The notes under the pieces: model-generated
The model's database searches: none
What the model was told of the DNA's origin: nothing
The model's input: the letters and a program-made list of their open reading frames with translations, nothing else
Shown here: one piece after another, positions 31,910 through 40,888 of the stretch
Layout of the letters: the number at the start of each line of letters is the position of its first letter
Position numbering within the stretch: the first letter of the stretch is position 1
Translations under genes and position numbers: made by a program
Assembly: GCF_030418315.1 (NCBI RefSeq)
Contig: NZ_JAUHPV010000001.1
Location: forward strand, 520,456-584,455
Origin: Demequina zhanjiangensis
Lineage (GTDB): Bacteria; Actinomycetota; Actinomycetes; Actinomycetales; Demequinaceae
DNA length: 64,000 nt
Direction: 5' to 3'

Positions 31910-32902
31910 ATGGAAGCTGAGGGAAGGGTCAAGCTCGCCGACGTCGCCGCGCTCGCCGGGGTGTCGATCGCGACCGTCTCGAAGGTGGTCAACGGTCGCT
32001 ACGGCGTCGGATCGCACACCATCGCGCGCGTGCAGCGGGCCGTCGACGAGCTGGGCTATGTGCCGAACCTCTCGGCCTCGGGTCTGCGAAGCAAGAGCAC
32101 CGGAGTGCTCGGCTTCCTCGTGGCCGACTTCGAGCCCTACGCCGCGGAGCTCCTCAAGGGCGCCGCGCGCGCGGCGCATGGCTCCGACTACGAGCTGCTC
32201 GCGCACGCGGGAGGCTGGTCCCAAGGGTGGGAGCGCAAGTCGCTCGGCCGGCTCGGCGGGACGCTCGTCGATGGCGCCGTCATGGCCACGCCCACCGTCC
32301 AGCACGCCGCGACCTCGGTGCCCGTCGTCGCCGTCGACCCTCACTACGGCCCCAACCAGGGGCCCACCATCGACTCCGACAGCTTCGCCGGGGCGCGCGA
32401 GGGGACCGCCCACCTCATCGGGCTCGGCCACCGCCGCATCGGCTTCATCGGAGGGCGCAAGGACCTCGGCACGTCGCGGTTGCGCGAGGCCGGCTTCCGC
32501 GCCGCGATGGAGGATGCGGGCCTGCCCGTGGACGACTCGCTCGTGGTCTACGCACGCTACGAGCCCAAGCTCGCAGGCGAGGCGGCGCGCGCGCTGCTCG
32601 CGCAGCCTGAGCCGCCCACCGCCCTCTTCGTCTCCAACGACGTGATGGCGCTGCGCGTGATCGAGGTCGCGGAGGAGAACGGGGTGCTGGTGCCCGAGCG
32701 CCTCTCGGTGATCGGCTTCGACGACGTGCCCGAGGCGTCGATGCTGCCCAGGGGGCTCACCACGGTGCGCCAGCCGCTCCAGGCGATGGGCTTCGCCGCC
32801 ATGGAGATGCTGCTGAGGATCCTCGCCGGCCGTGACGGCGCCGACCATGTGCGCATGCCGACCGAGCTCGTGGTGCGCGGCACGACCGCGCAGGCGCCCT
32901 GA
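31910..32902 (+). CDS. LacI-family transcriptional regulator of the xylan operon
   Basis: Predicted repressor of 330 residues. The N-terminal helix-turn-helix and hinge helix are typical (VKLADVAALAGVSIATVSKVVNGRYGVGSHT, residues 6-36 in outline, then RVQRAVDELGYVPN). The sugar-binding domain shows IGFIGGRKDLGTSRLREAGF and the final AMEMLLRILAG. It is transcribed divergently from the sugar-binding protein gene and separated from it by the AACGTTTTC repeats, so it likely senses xylose or xylo-oligosaccharides and controls that operon and itself. Confidence 0.9.
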   Translation: MEAEGRVKLADVAALAGVSIATVSKVVNGRYGVGSHTIARVQRAVDELGYVPNLSASGLRSKSTGVLGFLVADFEPYAAELLKGAARAAHGSDYELLAHAGGWSQGWERKSLGRLGGTLVDGAVMATPTVQHAATSVPVVAVDPHYGPNQGPTIDSDSFAGAREGTAHLIGLGHRRIGFIGGRKDLGTSRLREAGFRAAMEDAGLPVDDSLVVYARYEPKLAGEAARALLAQPEPPTALFVSNDVMALRVIEVAEENGVLVPERLSVIGFDDVPEASMLPRGLTTVRQPLQAMGFAAMEMLLRILAGRDGADHVRMPTELVVRGTTAQAP

Positions 32903-32916
32903 CCTCCGCAAGGGTC

Positions 32917-32948
32917 TTGACCTTCCAGCGGGATGGAATCTCTAGCCT
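32917..32948 (+). promoter_or_regulatory. MerR-type promoter of the copper ATPase gene
   Basis: A consensus-like -35 TTGACC (32917-32922) and a -10 TAGCCT (32943-32948) are separated by 20 bases instead of 17. The spacer holds the dyad TTCCA-N6-TGGAA (32923-32938). Overlong spacers with a central dyad are the mark of promoters activated by MerR-family metal sensors, and the sequence resembles CueR sites (ACCTTCC...GGAA). No CueR gene is in the window. Confidence 0.7.
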
Positions 32949-32977
32949 GGTGGCGTTGACGCAACCAGGAGGTTCTC

Positions 32978-35107
32978 ATGACTCACGACATGGCGCACGG
33001 CGCCAGCTCCGCGCAGGACGCGGAGGAGCGCACGGAGCAGTCAGGGCACGGTGAGCATGCCGGTCGCGATGACCGCGGCGACCACGACAGCGGTCACGAC
33101 GCCCACGGCGACCACGGCGGCGCCCACGCGGGCCACACCGATCACTCAGGCCACGCCGAGATGTTCCGGCGCTACTTCTGGGGCAACCTGATCCTCGCGG
33201 TGCCCGTCATCGCGTTCTCCACCACGGTCGAGGGGTGGTTCGGCTACGACCTGCCGCTGAGCGGCTGGATCCCGCCGATCCTGGGAACGGTCATCTTCGC
33301 GTGGGGCGGCCGCCCGTTCCTGAGCATGGCCTGGCGGGATGAGATCCGTGACCGACGCCCGGGCATGATGACGCTGATCTCGCTCGCGATCACGGTCGCG
33401 TTCGGAGCCTCCGTGGCGACGACGCTCGGCTTCGCCGACCTCGACTTCTGGTGGGAGCTCGCGACGCTGATCGTGGTGATGCTGCTGGGCCACTGGCAGG
33501 AGATGAAGGCGGTCGGGCAGGCGCAGGGCGCGCTTCAGGCGCTCGCGGAGCTGCTTCCCGACGACGCCGAGCGCGTGACGGACAGCGGCACCGAGCATGT
33601 CTCGGTGTCGGATCTTGCCGAGGGCGACACCGTCGTGGTGCGCCCAGGGGGTCGCGTTCCGGCGGACGGTGACATCGCCTCCGGCGAGGCCAGCATGGAC
33701 GAGTCGATGGTGACGGGGGAGTCGGCGCCCGTGAGGCGAGGCGAGGGCGACCGCGTGGTCGCCGGCACCGTCGCCACCGACGGGTCGCTGCGCGTGACCG
33801 TCACGGCGATCGGCGACGACACGGCGCTCGCGGGCATCCAGCGCATGGTGACCGAGGCTCAGGAGTCGCGCTCGGGGACGCGCAGGCTTGCGGATCGTGC
33901 CGCCGCCTGGCTCTTCTACATCGCACTCGCTGCGGCCGTGCTGACGTTCTTGGTGCACCTTGTGATGGGCGAGCCCGGAACGGGCCTGGTCCGCGCCGTC
34001 TCGGTGCTCGTGGTGGCCTGCCCTCACGCGCTCGGACTGGCGATCCCGCTCGTGGTCGCGATCTCGACGTCCGTCTCCGCCAAGCAGGGAATCCTGATCA
34101 AGGATGCCGGCGCGCTCGAGCAGATGCGCCAGATCGACGCCGTGCTGTTCGACAAGACCGGCACGCTGACCGAGGGGACGCACAGGCTGACCGACACCGC
34201 CGTCGTCGACGGCTGGGACGAGGCACGCATGCTGGCGCTCGCCGCGGCCGTCGAGTCCGACTCGGAGCACCCCGTCGGACGCGCGGTGGTGGAGGCGGCG
34301 CATGAGGCCGAGGCGGAGGTGCCGGCGGCCTCGGACGTGGAGACGCTGCCAGGGCGCGGAGTGCGCGCGACGGTTGACGGTGACCGGGTGGCCGTGGGCG
34401 GCCCCGCCCTGCTCGAGGAGCTCGGCGTCTCGGAGCCCGAGGGGCTCTCTGAGGCCGCTCAGGGCTGGCGCGAGGGCGGTGGCGCCGTGCTGTACGTGAT
34501 CGTCGGGGACGAGGTGGTCGGTGCTTTCACCACGGCCGACCCGATCCGCGAGGAGTCGCGTGCGGCGGTCGATGCGCTCCATGCGCGCGGAGTGTCCGTG
34601 GCGCTCCTCACCGGCGACTCGCGCGCGGTGGCGGACTCGGTCGCAGGCGAGCTCGGCATCGACGAGGTCTTCGCGGAGGTGCTGCCTGAGGACAAGGACA
34701 AGGCGGTGGGTGACCTGCAGGACAAGGGACGCCGCGTCGCGATGGTCGGCGACGGCGTGAACGACGCCCCTGCGCTCGCCCGCGCCGATGTGGGGGTGGC
34801 GATCGGCGCCGGCACGGATGTGGCGATGGAGGCCGCGGGGCTGGTGCTCGCGTCGTCCGATCCGAGGGGCGTGCTCGGCGCGATCGCGCTGTCCAAGGCG
34901 ACGTATCGCAAGATGCGTCAGAACCTGGCGTGGGCGACGGGCTACAACGTGATCGCCATCCCGGTGGCGGCGGGTGTGCTGGCTCCGATCGGCATCACCA
35001 TGCCGCCCGCGATCGCGGCGGTGGCGATGAGCCTGTCGACGATCATCGTCGCGGCGAACGCCCAGCTGCTGCGTCGTGTGAGCCTTGCACCGGACCAGGT
35101 GGCCTGA
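32978..35107 (+). CDS. copB: CopB-type P1B ATPase, copper/heavy-metal efflux
   Basis: Heavy-metal-translocating ATPase of 709 residues. The first 60 residues are His/Asp/Gly-rich, a probable metal-binding tail. The membrane metal site is CPH (348-350 in VACPHALGL), which marks the CopB subgroup rather than the CPC of CopA. The phosphorylated Asp392 lies in DKTGTLTEG, the actuator motif TGES is at 246-249, and GDGVNDAPAL is near 592. It has AGGAGG before the ATG. It is preceded by the MerR-type promoter and followed by a double hairpin. Confidence 0.9.
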   Translation: MTHDMAHGASSAQDAEERTEQSGHGEHAGRDDRGDHDSGHDAHGDHGGAHAGHTDHSGHAEMFRRYFWGNLILAVPVIAFSTTVEGWFGYDLPLSGWIPPILGTVIFAWGGRPFLSMAWRDEIRDRRPGMMTLISLAITVAFGASVATTLGFADLDFWWELATLIVVMLLGHWQEMKAVGQAQGALQALAELLPDDAERVTDSGTEHVSVSDLAEGDTVVVRPGGRVPADGDIASGEASMDESMVTGESAPVRRGEGDRVVAGTVATDGSLRVTVTAIGDDTALAGIQRMVTEAQESRSGTRRLADRAAAWLFYIALAAAVLTFLVHLVMGEPGTGLVRAVSVLVVACPHALGLAIPLVVAISTSVSAKQGILIKDAGALEQMRQIDAVLFDKTGTLTEGTHRLTDTAVVDGWDEARMLALAAAVESDSEHPVGRAVVEAAHEAEAEVPAASDVETLPGRGVRATVDGDRVAVGGPALLEELGVSEPEGLSEAAQGWREGGGAVLYVIVGDEVVGAFTTADPIREESRAAVDALHARGVSVALLTGDSRAVADSVAGELGIDEVFAEVLPEDKDKAVGDLQDKGRRVAMVGDGVNDAPALARADVGVAIGAGTDVAMEAAGLVLASSDPRGVLGAIALSKATYRKMRQNLAWATGYNVIAIPVAAGVLAPIGITMPPAIAAVAMSLSTIIVAANAQLLRRVSLAPDQVA

Positions 35108-35118
35108 CGCGCGAGACG

Positions 35119-35180
35119 CGCCGAGGCCCGGCCTGCACGTCCCCTCGGGTGAGGGGTGTCGCGCGGGCCGGGCCTCGGCG
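35119..35180. terminator. Bidirectional terminator between copB and the DUF3105 gene
   Basis: A perfect 15-bp stem (35119-35133 with 35166-35180) encloses a second hairpin, CCCCTC (35141-35146) with GAGGGG (35151-35156). It lies between convergent genes, so it can end both transcripts. Confidence 0.82.
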
Positions 35181-35197
35181 TCGTGGAGCGGCTGGCG

Positions 35198-35854
35198 TCA
35201 GGCGGGGTTGCCGATTCCGCCCACGCACGAGGCGCCGAGCTCCGGCGTCTGCTCGCCGAGCACGTACTTCGCGAGGAACGTCTCGAGGCGCTCGTCGCTG
35301 GTGTCGTCGAGCTCGAGCTGGACGCCCCAGGCGGTGAGGACGATCGGCGCGGCGAGCTCCTCGAAGGGGCTCAGCACCGTGAAGTCGTACGGCGCGACGG
35401 CGTCCTCGAGGGCGGCCACCTCGGACTCGGCGAGGCCGGGCATGTAGGTCACCCAGACGGCGCCGTGCTCAAGCGAGTGCACGGCGTTGAAGGTGGGGAC
35501 CGGCTCGTTGTAGACGCCGCAGTTGAGCCAGACCGGGTCGTGCTCGCCGCCGGTGGGCGGGAGCAGGGTGCCGGGGGCCGACGCCACGGGCTCGGGCAGC
35601 GCGGGCACGTGGTTCGCGCTCTGGTCGGGAGTCTCCTCGACGCCCGGGATGGGGGACTCGGCGGCCTCAGCGATCTCGGCCTGATCCTGTGCGGCGCCAC
35701 CGATCACGACGCCGGCGCCCACGACGAGGCCGGCGACGACGACGCCGACCACGCCCCAGGTGACGACGCGGGTGCGACGCGCCTTGCGCTCCTGCTCCGC
35801 GCGGGCCTTCGCAAGCGCGGCCTGCGCCTGCCAGCTCTGCTTCTTCTTTGCCAT
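35198..35854 (-). CDS. DUF3105 membrane protein
   Basis: Function unknown; 218 residues. A basic, Ala/Lys-rich cytoplasmic start (MAKKKQSWQAQAALAKARAE) precedes one membrane segment (about 36-58, [20 protein letters not shown]). The external DUF3105 domain follows, with GGEHDPVWLNCGVYNEPVP, HSLEHGAVWVTYMPG and a C-terminal Cys. In family members the His and Cys residues may bind metal. The ATG at 35854 has GGAGGTCTCC before it. Its place beside the copper ATPase may be meaningful, because DUF3105 genes often accompany metal or DUF305 genes, but this is only inference. Confidence 0.8.
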   Translation of the reverse strand: MAKKKQSWQAQAALAKARAEQERKARRTRVVTWGVVGVVVAGLVVGAGVVIGGAAQDQAEIAEAAESPIPGVEETPDQSANHVPALPEPVASAPGTLLPPTGGEHDPVWLNCGVYNEPVPTFNAVHSLEHGAVWVTYMPGLAESEVAALEDAVAPYDFTVLSPFEELAAPIVLTAWGVQLELDDTSDERLETFLAKYVLGEQTPELGASCVGGIGNPA

Positions 35855-35992
35855 GGAGACCTCCGGGGTCGGTCGTGGCCGGCGGGGGCTGCCGGCCGAT
35901 GATGCCACCATGGTAAATGGTTAAACGTACAAGTAAAATTCGTGGAGGGTGAAGGGTTCACTCAGCGTCAGGAAACACCGTGGCCCGCGACC

Positions 35993-36043
35993 GTCACCTG
36001 CGTGGGGCGGCGAGGCAGCGCGTCGGCGCCCCACGCAGGTGAC
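35993..36043 (-). terminator. Terminator after the dipeptidase gene
   Basis: A perfect 17-bp inverted repeat, arms 35993-36009 and 36027-36043, loop 17 bases, starting 1 base after the stop of the M20 gene. Confidence 0.85.
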
Positions 36044-36044
36044 G

Positions 36045-37388
36045 TCAGCCCTCCGCGAGCTTCTCCAGCAGAAGGACCTGCGCGACGATCATCCGCTCGA
36101 TCTCCTCGGGGTCCACGCTCTCGTCGGACGCGTGGATGCGCGCCTGCGCCGTGTCCTCGGGCCCCCACAGCACGAACTCAGCGCTGGGGGAGGCATCCTC
36201 GAGGGTCTGCAGCAGGGGGATCGAGCCTCCAGAGCCGGCCTCGTCGCACGCCTTGCCGAACGCCTCGGCCATCGCCGCGCGGGCGGCGGCGTAGCCCGGG
36301 CCGTCAGTCCTGACGCGGTACGGGGGTGCCGCCTTCATGGGAGTGACCTCCACCTGGGCGCCCCACGGCGCGTGCGACTCGAGGTGCGCGACCAGCGCCG
36401 CGAGCTCCTTCTTCGGGTCGCTGCCAGGGACGATGCGCATCGAGATCTTGGCGCTCGCCTGAGGGTGGATCACGTTGGAGGAGTCGGCGATGCTCGTGGT
36501 GTCGATGCCGATCGCGTTGATCGAGGGCTTGGCCCACAGCCGGTCCGCGACGGTGCCGGTGCCGATCAGATCGACGCCAGGCAGCATGTCGGCCATGGCG
36601 CGGAAGTCGTCCTCGCTCAGGTCCGCGCCCTCCCACGGACCCTTGGTGACGCCGTCGATCGCCACGTCGCCCGCGTCGTCCTGGAGGGTGGTGAGCAGGC
36701 GTGCGAGGGCCATCATCGCGTCGGGCGCGGCGCCGCCGAAGACGCCGGAATGCAGCGGGTGCTCAAGGGTGCGGACCGTCACCGTGCACGAGACGTCTCC
36801 GCGAAGCGCGGTCGTCATCACCGGGTCGCCCACGCGGATGTTGCCCATGTCGCAGATCACGAACAGGTCGCACTCGAACAGCTCAGGGTTCGTCTCCACG
36901 AACTCCTCAAGGTTGCTCTCCGTCTCCTCCATGCCCTCGAGGATCAGACGCAGCGTCACCGGCGGCTTCCCACCGAAGTAGCGCATCATCCCCAGGTGGG
37001 TGACCAGGCCGCTCTTGTCGTCCGACGCGCCACGGCCGTAGATGCGGCCGTCCTCCTTGCGGGTGGGGGTCCACGGGTCGGACGTCCACCCCTGCGACTC
37101 GAGGGCGGGCTGCACGTCGTAGTGGGCGTAGAGGACGACGGTGGGCGCCCCCTCAGGTCCAGGGATCTCCCCGTAGATCGGCGGGTAGCCGGACGGCACG
37201 TCCATGAAGCGCGCATCGGTGAAGCCCGCCATCCGGAACTTCTCGAGCGTCCGCTCCGCCATGCGGTGCACCGGCTCCGCGTCGTAGCCGGGGAACGAGA
37301 TCGACGGGATCGCGATGAGCTCCTCGAGGTCCGCGACGACGCTCGGCATGAGGGCGTGGACGGTGGCCTTGACGTCGGGTGAGGTCAT
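36045..37388 (-). CDS. M20-family dipeptidase
   Basis: Zinc-dependent dipeptidase or related deacylase of 447 residues, cytoplasmic. The metal site can be followed: His in VVLYAHYDVQP (near 90), Asp in GASDDKSG (near 122), the Glu pair in EGMEETES (near 156), Asp in FVICDMGN and a late His in ARIHASDESV. The lid and dimerisation domain lies between about 195 and 340. The ATG at 37388 has AAAGG upstream; the longer open frame is out of family. It lies 41 bases downstream of a dicarboxylate transporter gene, so the two are probably co-transcribed. Confidence 0.88.
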   Translation of the reverse strand: MTSPDVKATVHALMPSVVADLEELIAIPSISFPGYDAEPVHRMAERTLEKFRMAGFTDARFMDVPSGYPPIYGEIPGPEGAPTVVLYAHYDVQPALESQGWTSDPWTPTRKEDGRIYGRGASDDKSGLVTHLGMMRYFGGKPPVTLRLILEGMEETESNLEEFVETNPELFECDLFVICDMGNIRVGDPVMTTALRGDVSCTVTVRTLEHPLHSGVFGGAAPDAMMALARLLTTLQDDAGDVAIDGVTKGPWEGADLSEDDFRAMADMLPGVDLIGTGTVADRLWAKPSINAIGIDTTSIADSSNVIHPQASAKISMRIVPGSDPKKELAALVAHLESHAPWGAQVEVTPMKAAPPYRVRTDGPGYAAARAAMAEAFGKACDEAGSGGSIPLLQTLEDASPSAEFVLWGPEDTAQARIHASDESVDPEEIERMIVAQVLLLEKLAEG

Positions 37389-37429
37389 GGTGGTGCCTTT
37401 CGTGAGTCGGGTGGCGCGCAGGGCGCAGG

Positions 37430-38755
37430 TCAGAAGAACGCTCCGATGATCGAACCTACCGCCACCGTCGTGACGCAGAGGATCAGCATCGGCACGAAGA
37501 AGCTGTGGTCCAGCAGCTTGCTGCCGAGCCGTGTGGAGCCGGTCTGGTCGAAGTTCGCGGCCGCGATCTGGGGGCCGTTCGCAGGTAGCGTGTACACGCC
37601 TCCGAGCGCCCCCGCCCACATGCCCGTCGCGACGCCGACCGGCAGCCCTGCGGCGAGCCCGATCGGCACGATGGTGCGCGTCGCCGTCGACTGGCTCGTG
37701 GTCATGGCCGCCACGAGGAACACGGCGACCGCGAAGATGAAGCGGAAGTCGGTCACCCAGCCGCCGACGGTGGTGACGATGTACTCCTCGTGCGCCTGGA
37801 TGAACGTCGCGGTGAGCCACGCGATGCCGAACAGGGCGATCGCGGCCGTCATGCCCGCCTTGAACACCGACTGGTCGGGCACCGACGCGACCTTCGGCCT
37901 GCCGATCAGGATGATCAGCGCTCCGATCACGAGCATCACCAGCACGATCGTCGTCGTCATGTCCACGCCCGCCGGGCGAAGGTCGGGGAAGATGCCGAAC
38001 AGCACGATCGCCAGCACTCCCAGGAGGAACACGACCGCCGAGTTCCTTCCCTGCGCCGTGTACGTGAGCTGAGCGGCGGCGGAGGTGCCGTCGCCCCTGT
38101 GCTCGCGAGGCGCGAGCCTCCCGTCCGCGATGCGGGCCTGGATCTCCGGGTCGTCGTCCACGTCCTTGCCCATGCGGTTCACCACGAGCGACGTCACGAC
38201 GATGCCGACGACGCATGCCGGGAAGGTGATCGCCAGGATGCTCGCGAGTCCCAGGTCGTACGGTGCCACGTCGGTGAGGGTGAGCATCGCCGCCATCGCG
38301 GCTGACACGGGCGAGGCGGCGAGCGCGATCCCGGATTGCACCACCGTCACGGTGAGCGGCTTCGACGGGCGGATCCCGTTCTTGTAGGCGACGTCGTACA
38401 CGACCGGCAGGAGCGGGTAGACGATGTTCCCGGTGCCGGCGCCCGCAGTGAACAGGAATGCCGTGAGCGGCGCGATCAGGGTGATCTGCTTGGGCCGCTT
38501 CTCGATCACCCTCGCCGCGACCGCGACCATCCAGTCGATGCCGCCGGCCGCCTGCATGAGCGCGGCGCTCGTGACCACGCCCAGGATGATCGCCATGGCG
38601 GCGCCCGGCGCGGCGCCTGGCGCCTCTCCGAAGCCGAAGACCAGCACGAAGGTGCCGACGCCGCCCCAGATGCCGACGCCGACGCCGCTCGCACGGGTGC
38701 CGAGCACGATCGCGCCGAGCACGACGACGGCTTCGAGCAGGAAGGTGATGCTCAT
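37430..38755 (-). CDS. Dcu-family C4-dicarboxylate transporter
   Basis: Membrane transporter of 441 residues with about 11-12 hydrophobic segments. It matches the DcuA/DcuB family through the first segment, TASGVGVGIWGGVG-like ARASGVGVGIWGG, GTGNIVYPLLPVV (near 107), IALAASPVSAAM (near 143) and the end FDQTGSTRLGSKLLDHSFF. In enterobacteria this family exchanges fumarate, aspartate and succinate. The dipeptidase downstream suggests use of aspartate-containing peptides or dicarboxylate export, which is inference. An inverted repeat sits directly before the start codon. Confidence 0.85.
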   Translation of the reverse strand: MSITFLLEAVVVLGAIVLGTRASGVGVGIWGGVGTFVLVFGFGEAPGAAPGAAMAIILGVVTSAALMQAAGGIDWMVAVAARVIEKRPKQITLIAPLTAFLFTAGAGTGNIVYPLLPVVYDVAYKNGIRPSKPLTVTVVQSGIALAASPVSAAMAAMLTLTDVAPYDLGLASILAITFPACVVGIVVTSLVVNRMGKDVDDDPEIQARIADGRLAPREHRGDGTSAAAQLTYTAQGRNSAVVFLLGVLAIVLFGIFPDLRPAGVDMTTTIVLVMLVIGALIILIGRPKVASVPDQSVFKAGMTAAIALFGIAWLTATFIQAHEEYIVTTVGGWVTDFRFIFAVAVFLVAAMTTSQSTATRTIVPIGLAAGLPVGVATGMWAGALGGVYTLPANGPQIAAANFDQTGSTRLGSKLLDHSFFVPMLILCVTTVAVGSIIGAFF

Positions 38756-38758
38756 GTC

Positions 38759-38781
38759 GCGACCCCCAAAGCGTGGGTCGC
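38759..38781 (-). promoter_or_regulatory. Inverted repeat at the ribosome binding site of the Dcu gene
   Basis: On the minus strand GCGACCC-N9-GGGTCGC ends 3 bases before the ATG at 38755. The G-rich presumed ribosome binding site (GGGGG) is partly within the right arm, so the stem would hide it. It could act as a protein operator or a translational control hairpin. Confidence 0.45.
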
Positions 38782-38917
38782 CATGGACCCCCTGAGCCGA
38801 CGATACGCGCGGTCCTGGCCGTCGCGCCTGGTGAGAAGGGGCGTGGAGGGGTGAGCGGCCGGGTGGTCCGTGTCCCGGTGCCGACGGGCGCTGCCGCGCG
38901 CCGGCGATGCCGCGGCG

Positions 38918-39226
38918 TCAGCCCAGGTGGAGGATCCGCTGGACGGCGACCAGGACGCCCACGGAGATCGCGGCGGCCGTGATGCCGACCACGACTCCCA
39001 CCGCGCGCACGGTCCATGCGATCGCGGCGCCCACGGCGCGCAGCCATGCGAGCGGCCCCTTGCGCACACCGGAGGCGGGCAGAGCGTCGTCGGCCGTCGC
39101 CGTGTCGTGGGGCGCGTCACCCGTGGGAGCGGTGAAGCGCGGGGGAGTCCCGTCCTCGAGCCGCAGGCGCGAGCTGCTGCGGGGAGGCAGGGTGACGTAC
39201 TTCTCCTGCAGGCTGATCTGGCTCAT
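38918..39226 (-). CDS. Small membrane protein of unknown function
   Basis: A 102-residue protein I do not recognise. It has a hydrophilic N-terminal half (MSQISLQEKYVTLPPRSSSR) and one or two hydrophobic stretches in the C-terminal third (AAIAWTVRAVGVVVGITAAA, then AISVGVLVAVQRIL). Codon use is like that of its neighbours. The ATG at 39226 has GGAAGG 8 bases upstream, and that site lies in the arm of an 8-bp hairpin. A longer frame upstream shows shadow composition over xylB, so I rejected it. Confidence 0.6.
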   Translation of the reverse strand: MSQISLQEKYVTLPPRSSSRLRLEDGTPPRFTAPTGDAPHDTATADDALPASGVRKGPLAWLRAVGAAIAWTVRAVGVVVGITAAAISVGVLVAVQRILHLG

Positions 39227-39234
39227 GTGAGGTT

Positions 39235-39260
39235 CCTTCCGAAGCGGTGATATCGGAAGG
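39235..39260 (-). promoter_or_regulatory. Hairpin covering the ribosome binding site of the small membrane protein gene
   Basis: CCTTCCGA (39235-39242) and TCGGAAGG (39253-39260) are perfect inverted 8-mers. On the minus strand the arm nearest the gene contains the GGAAGG ribosome binding site, so the stem would mask it. Confidence 0.5.
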
Positions 39261-39377
39261 CTCTCGCGTGCGCGTGTCAGCGCACATCGGCCTGACGGAG
39301 TGTTCGGTGTACGGCATCCGCCGTAGGGGGCACCCTGAGGGTGTGTCGGGGGTGCGCCTGGGAGAGTGAGGAGACGG

Positions 39378-40820
39378 TCAGGCCGAGTAGGTGCCTGCGG
39401 CGACGCGGTAGCGCTCGAGGATGAGCGGCCTGTGGTCGACGGGAGGCGCTGCGACGACCTCGATGGGCCACTCGGGCCGAGCCCCGGTGAGCGCCCAGGC
39501 GGCCTGGACCGCCGCGCCTGCGGCGACGTACTCGCCAGGCGTGGGGATCTCGACCGGCACGCCGAACACCTGGGCTGCGATGGCCTGGACAGCCGGGTTC
39601 TGGGCGGCGCCGCCGACGAGTAGCAGGCGCCTCGCCTCGACGCCCTGCGCGAGGATCGCCTCGACGCCGTCGGCCAGGGCGCACAGCATGCCCTCGACTG
39701 CGGCGCGTGCGAGGTTCTCCCGCGTGGTGGAGAGAAGGGTGAGCCCGAAGAGCGTGGCGGTGGCGTCGGGAAGGTTCGGGGTGCGCTCGCCCTCGAAGTA
39801 GGGCACGAGCACCGCGCCGCCTGCGCCCGGCTGCGCCTCGAGGGCGAGTCGGCCGAGCTCGTCGTGGTCGACGCCCAGCACTCGCGCGAAGGCGTCCAGG
39901 ACGCGGGCGGCGTTGAGGGTGCACACGAGCGGCAGGTACTCGCCCGACGCGGAGGCGAAGCCGGCGACGATTCCCGACGGGTCCTCGCTGGTGCGCTCGG
40001 TGACGGCGAAGACGGTGCCCGAGGTGCCGAGCGAGACGACCACGTCACCGGAGACGGCGCCGAGCCCCAGGCCCGCGGCGGCGTTGTCGCCCGCGCCGGG
40101 GCCCACGACGACGTCGGCCAGAAGGGAGCCGTCGGCGGCGGCGGTGTCGACGATCCCGGTGCCGGCTCTCTCCCCGGCGCCGAGCACCCGCGGCACCACG
40201 GCGTCGTGGCCGAGCGCGGCGATGAGGAGGTCGCGGTCGTACTCGCCGGTGGCGGGGTTCCAGTAGCCGGTGCCGGAGACGTCGGAGCGGTCGGTCGTCA
40301 GCTCCTCAAGGACGGGGCCGAGCGGCGACTGGTCCTCGGGGCCGAAGCCGCGCAGGCGCCAGGTCAGCCAGTCGTGGGGGAGCGCGACGGCGGCGACGCT
40401 CGCGGCGTTCTCGGGCTCGGCGTCACGCAGCCAGCGGAGCTTGGTCGAGGTGAAGGAGGCGACGGGCACGAGGCCCGTGCGGGCGGCGAGGGCGTCCGCG
40501 CCGAACTCGGAGATGAGGTCCGCGGCGGCGCCGGAGGAGCGGGTGTCGTTCCAGAGCAGGGCATCGCGCACCACGTACCCCTCGGCGTCGAGCGCGACCA
40601 TGCCGTGCTGCTGGCCCCCGATCGAGACGGCCGCGACGTCCGCGAGCCCGCCCGCGTCCGCGATGGCGGTGACGAGCGCGTCCCACCATGCCTGCGGGTC
40701 CACCGACGTGCCGTCAGGGTGCGAGGCGCGTCCGGTGCGGACGACTGCTCCGGTCTCGAGGTCGCGCACGACCACCTTGCAGCTCTGGGTCGAGGAGTCG
40801 ACTCCGGCGACGAGGGTCAT
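39378..40820 (-). CDS. xylB: Xylulokinase
   Basis: Phosphorylates D-xylulose to xylulose 5-phosphate. The 480-residue protein belongs to the FGGY kinases: [13 protein letters not shown] at the start (phosphate loop 1), [15 protein letters not shown] [13 protein letters not shown] (near 66), the Asp of [15 protein letters not shown] (near 232, catalytic region) and [15 protein letters not shown] (adenosine site, near 407). The QQHGMV segment marks xylulokinases. It lies downstream of xylA with 154 bases between them that hold two strong hairpins, so it may be expressed at a lower level than xylA. Confidence 0.93.
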   Translation of the reverse strand: MTLVAGVDSSTQSCKVVVRDLETGAVVRTGRASHPDGTSVDPQAWWDALVTAIADAGGLADVAAVSIGGQQHGMVALDAEGYVVRDALLWNDTRSSGAAADLISEFGADALAARTGLVPVASFTSTKLRWLRDAEPENAASVAAVALPHDWLTWRLRGFGPEDQSPLGPVLEELTTDRSDVSGTGYWNPATGEYDRDLLIAALGHDAVVPRVLGAGERAGTGIVDTAAADGSLLADVVVGPGAGDNAAAGLGLGAVSGDVVVSLGTSGTVFAVTERTSEDPSGIVAGFASASGEYLPLVCTLNAARVLDAFARVLGVDHDELGRLALEAQPGAGGAVLVPYFEGERTPNLPDATATLFGLTLLSTTRENLARAAVEGMLCALADGVEAILAQGVEARRLLLVGGAAQNPAVQAIAAQVFGVPVEIPTPGEYVAAGAAVQAAWALTGARPEWPIEVVAAPPVDHRPLILERYRVAAGTYSA

Positions 40821-40888
40821 CGCGGGTCCTTTCGGGAGGAGGGGAGGTCGTCAGTTTCCTGCAGGGGATATCTGGGGTGGAGAAGCAG

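Noticed and set aside
34024..34230. Short minus-strand frames inside the P-type ATPase gene
   Set aside because: No ribosome binding site, no motif, and they lie fully opposite a certain gene.
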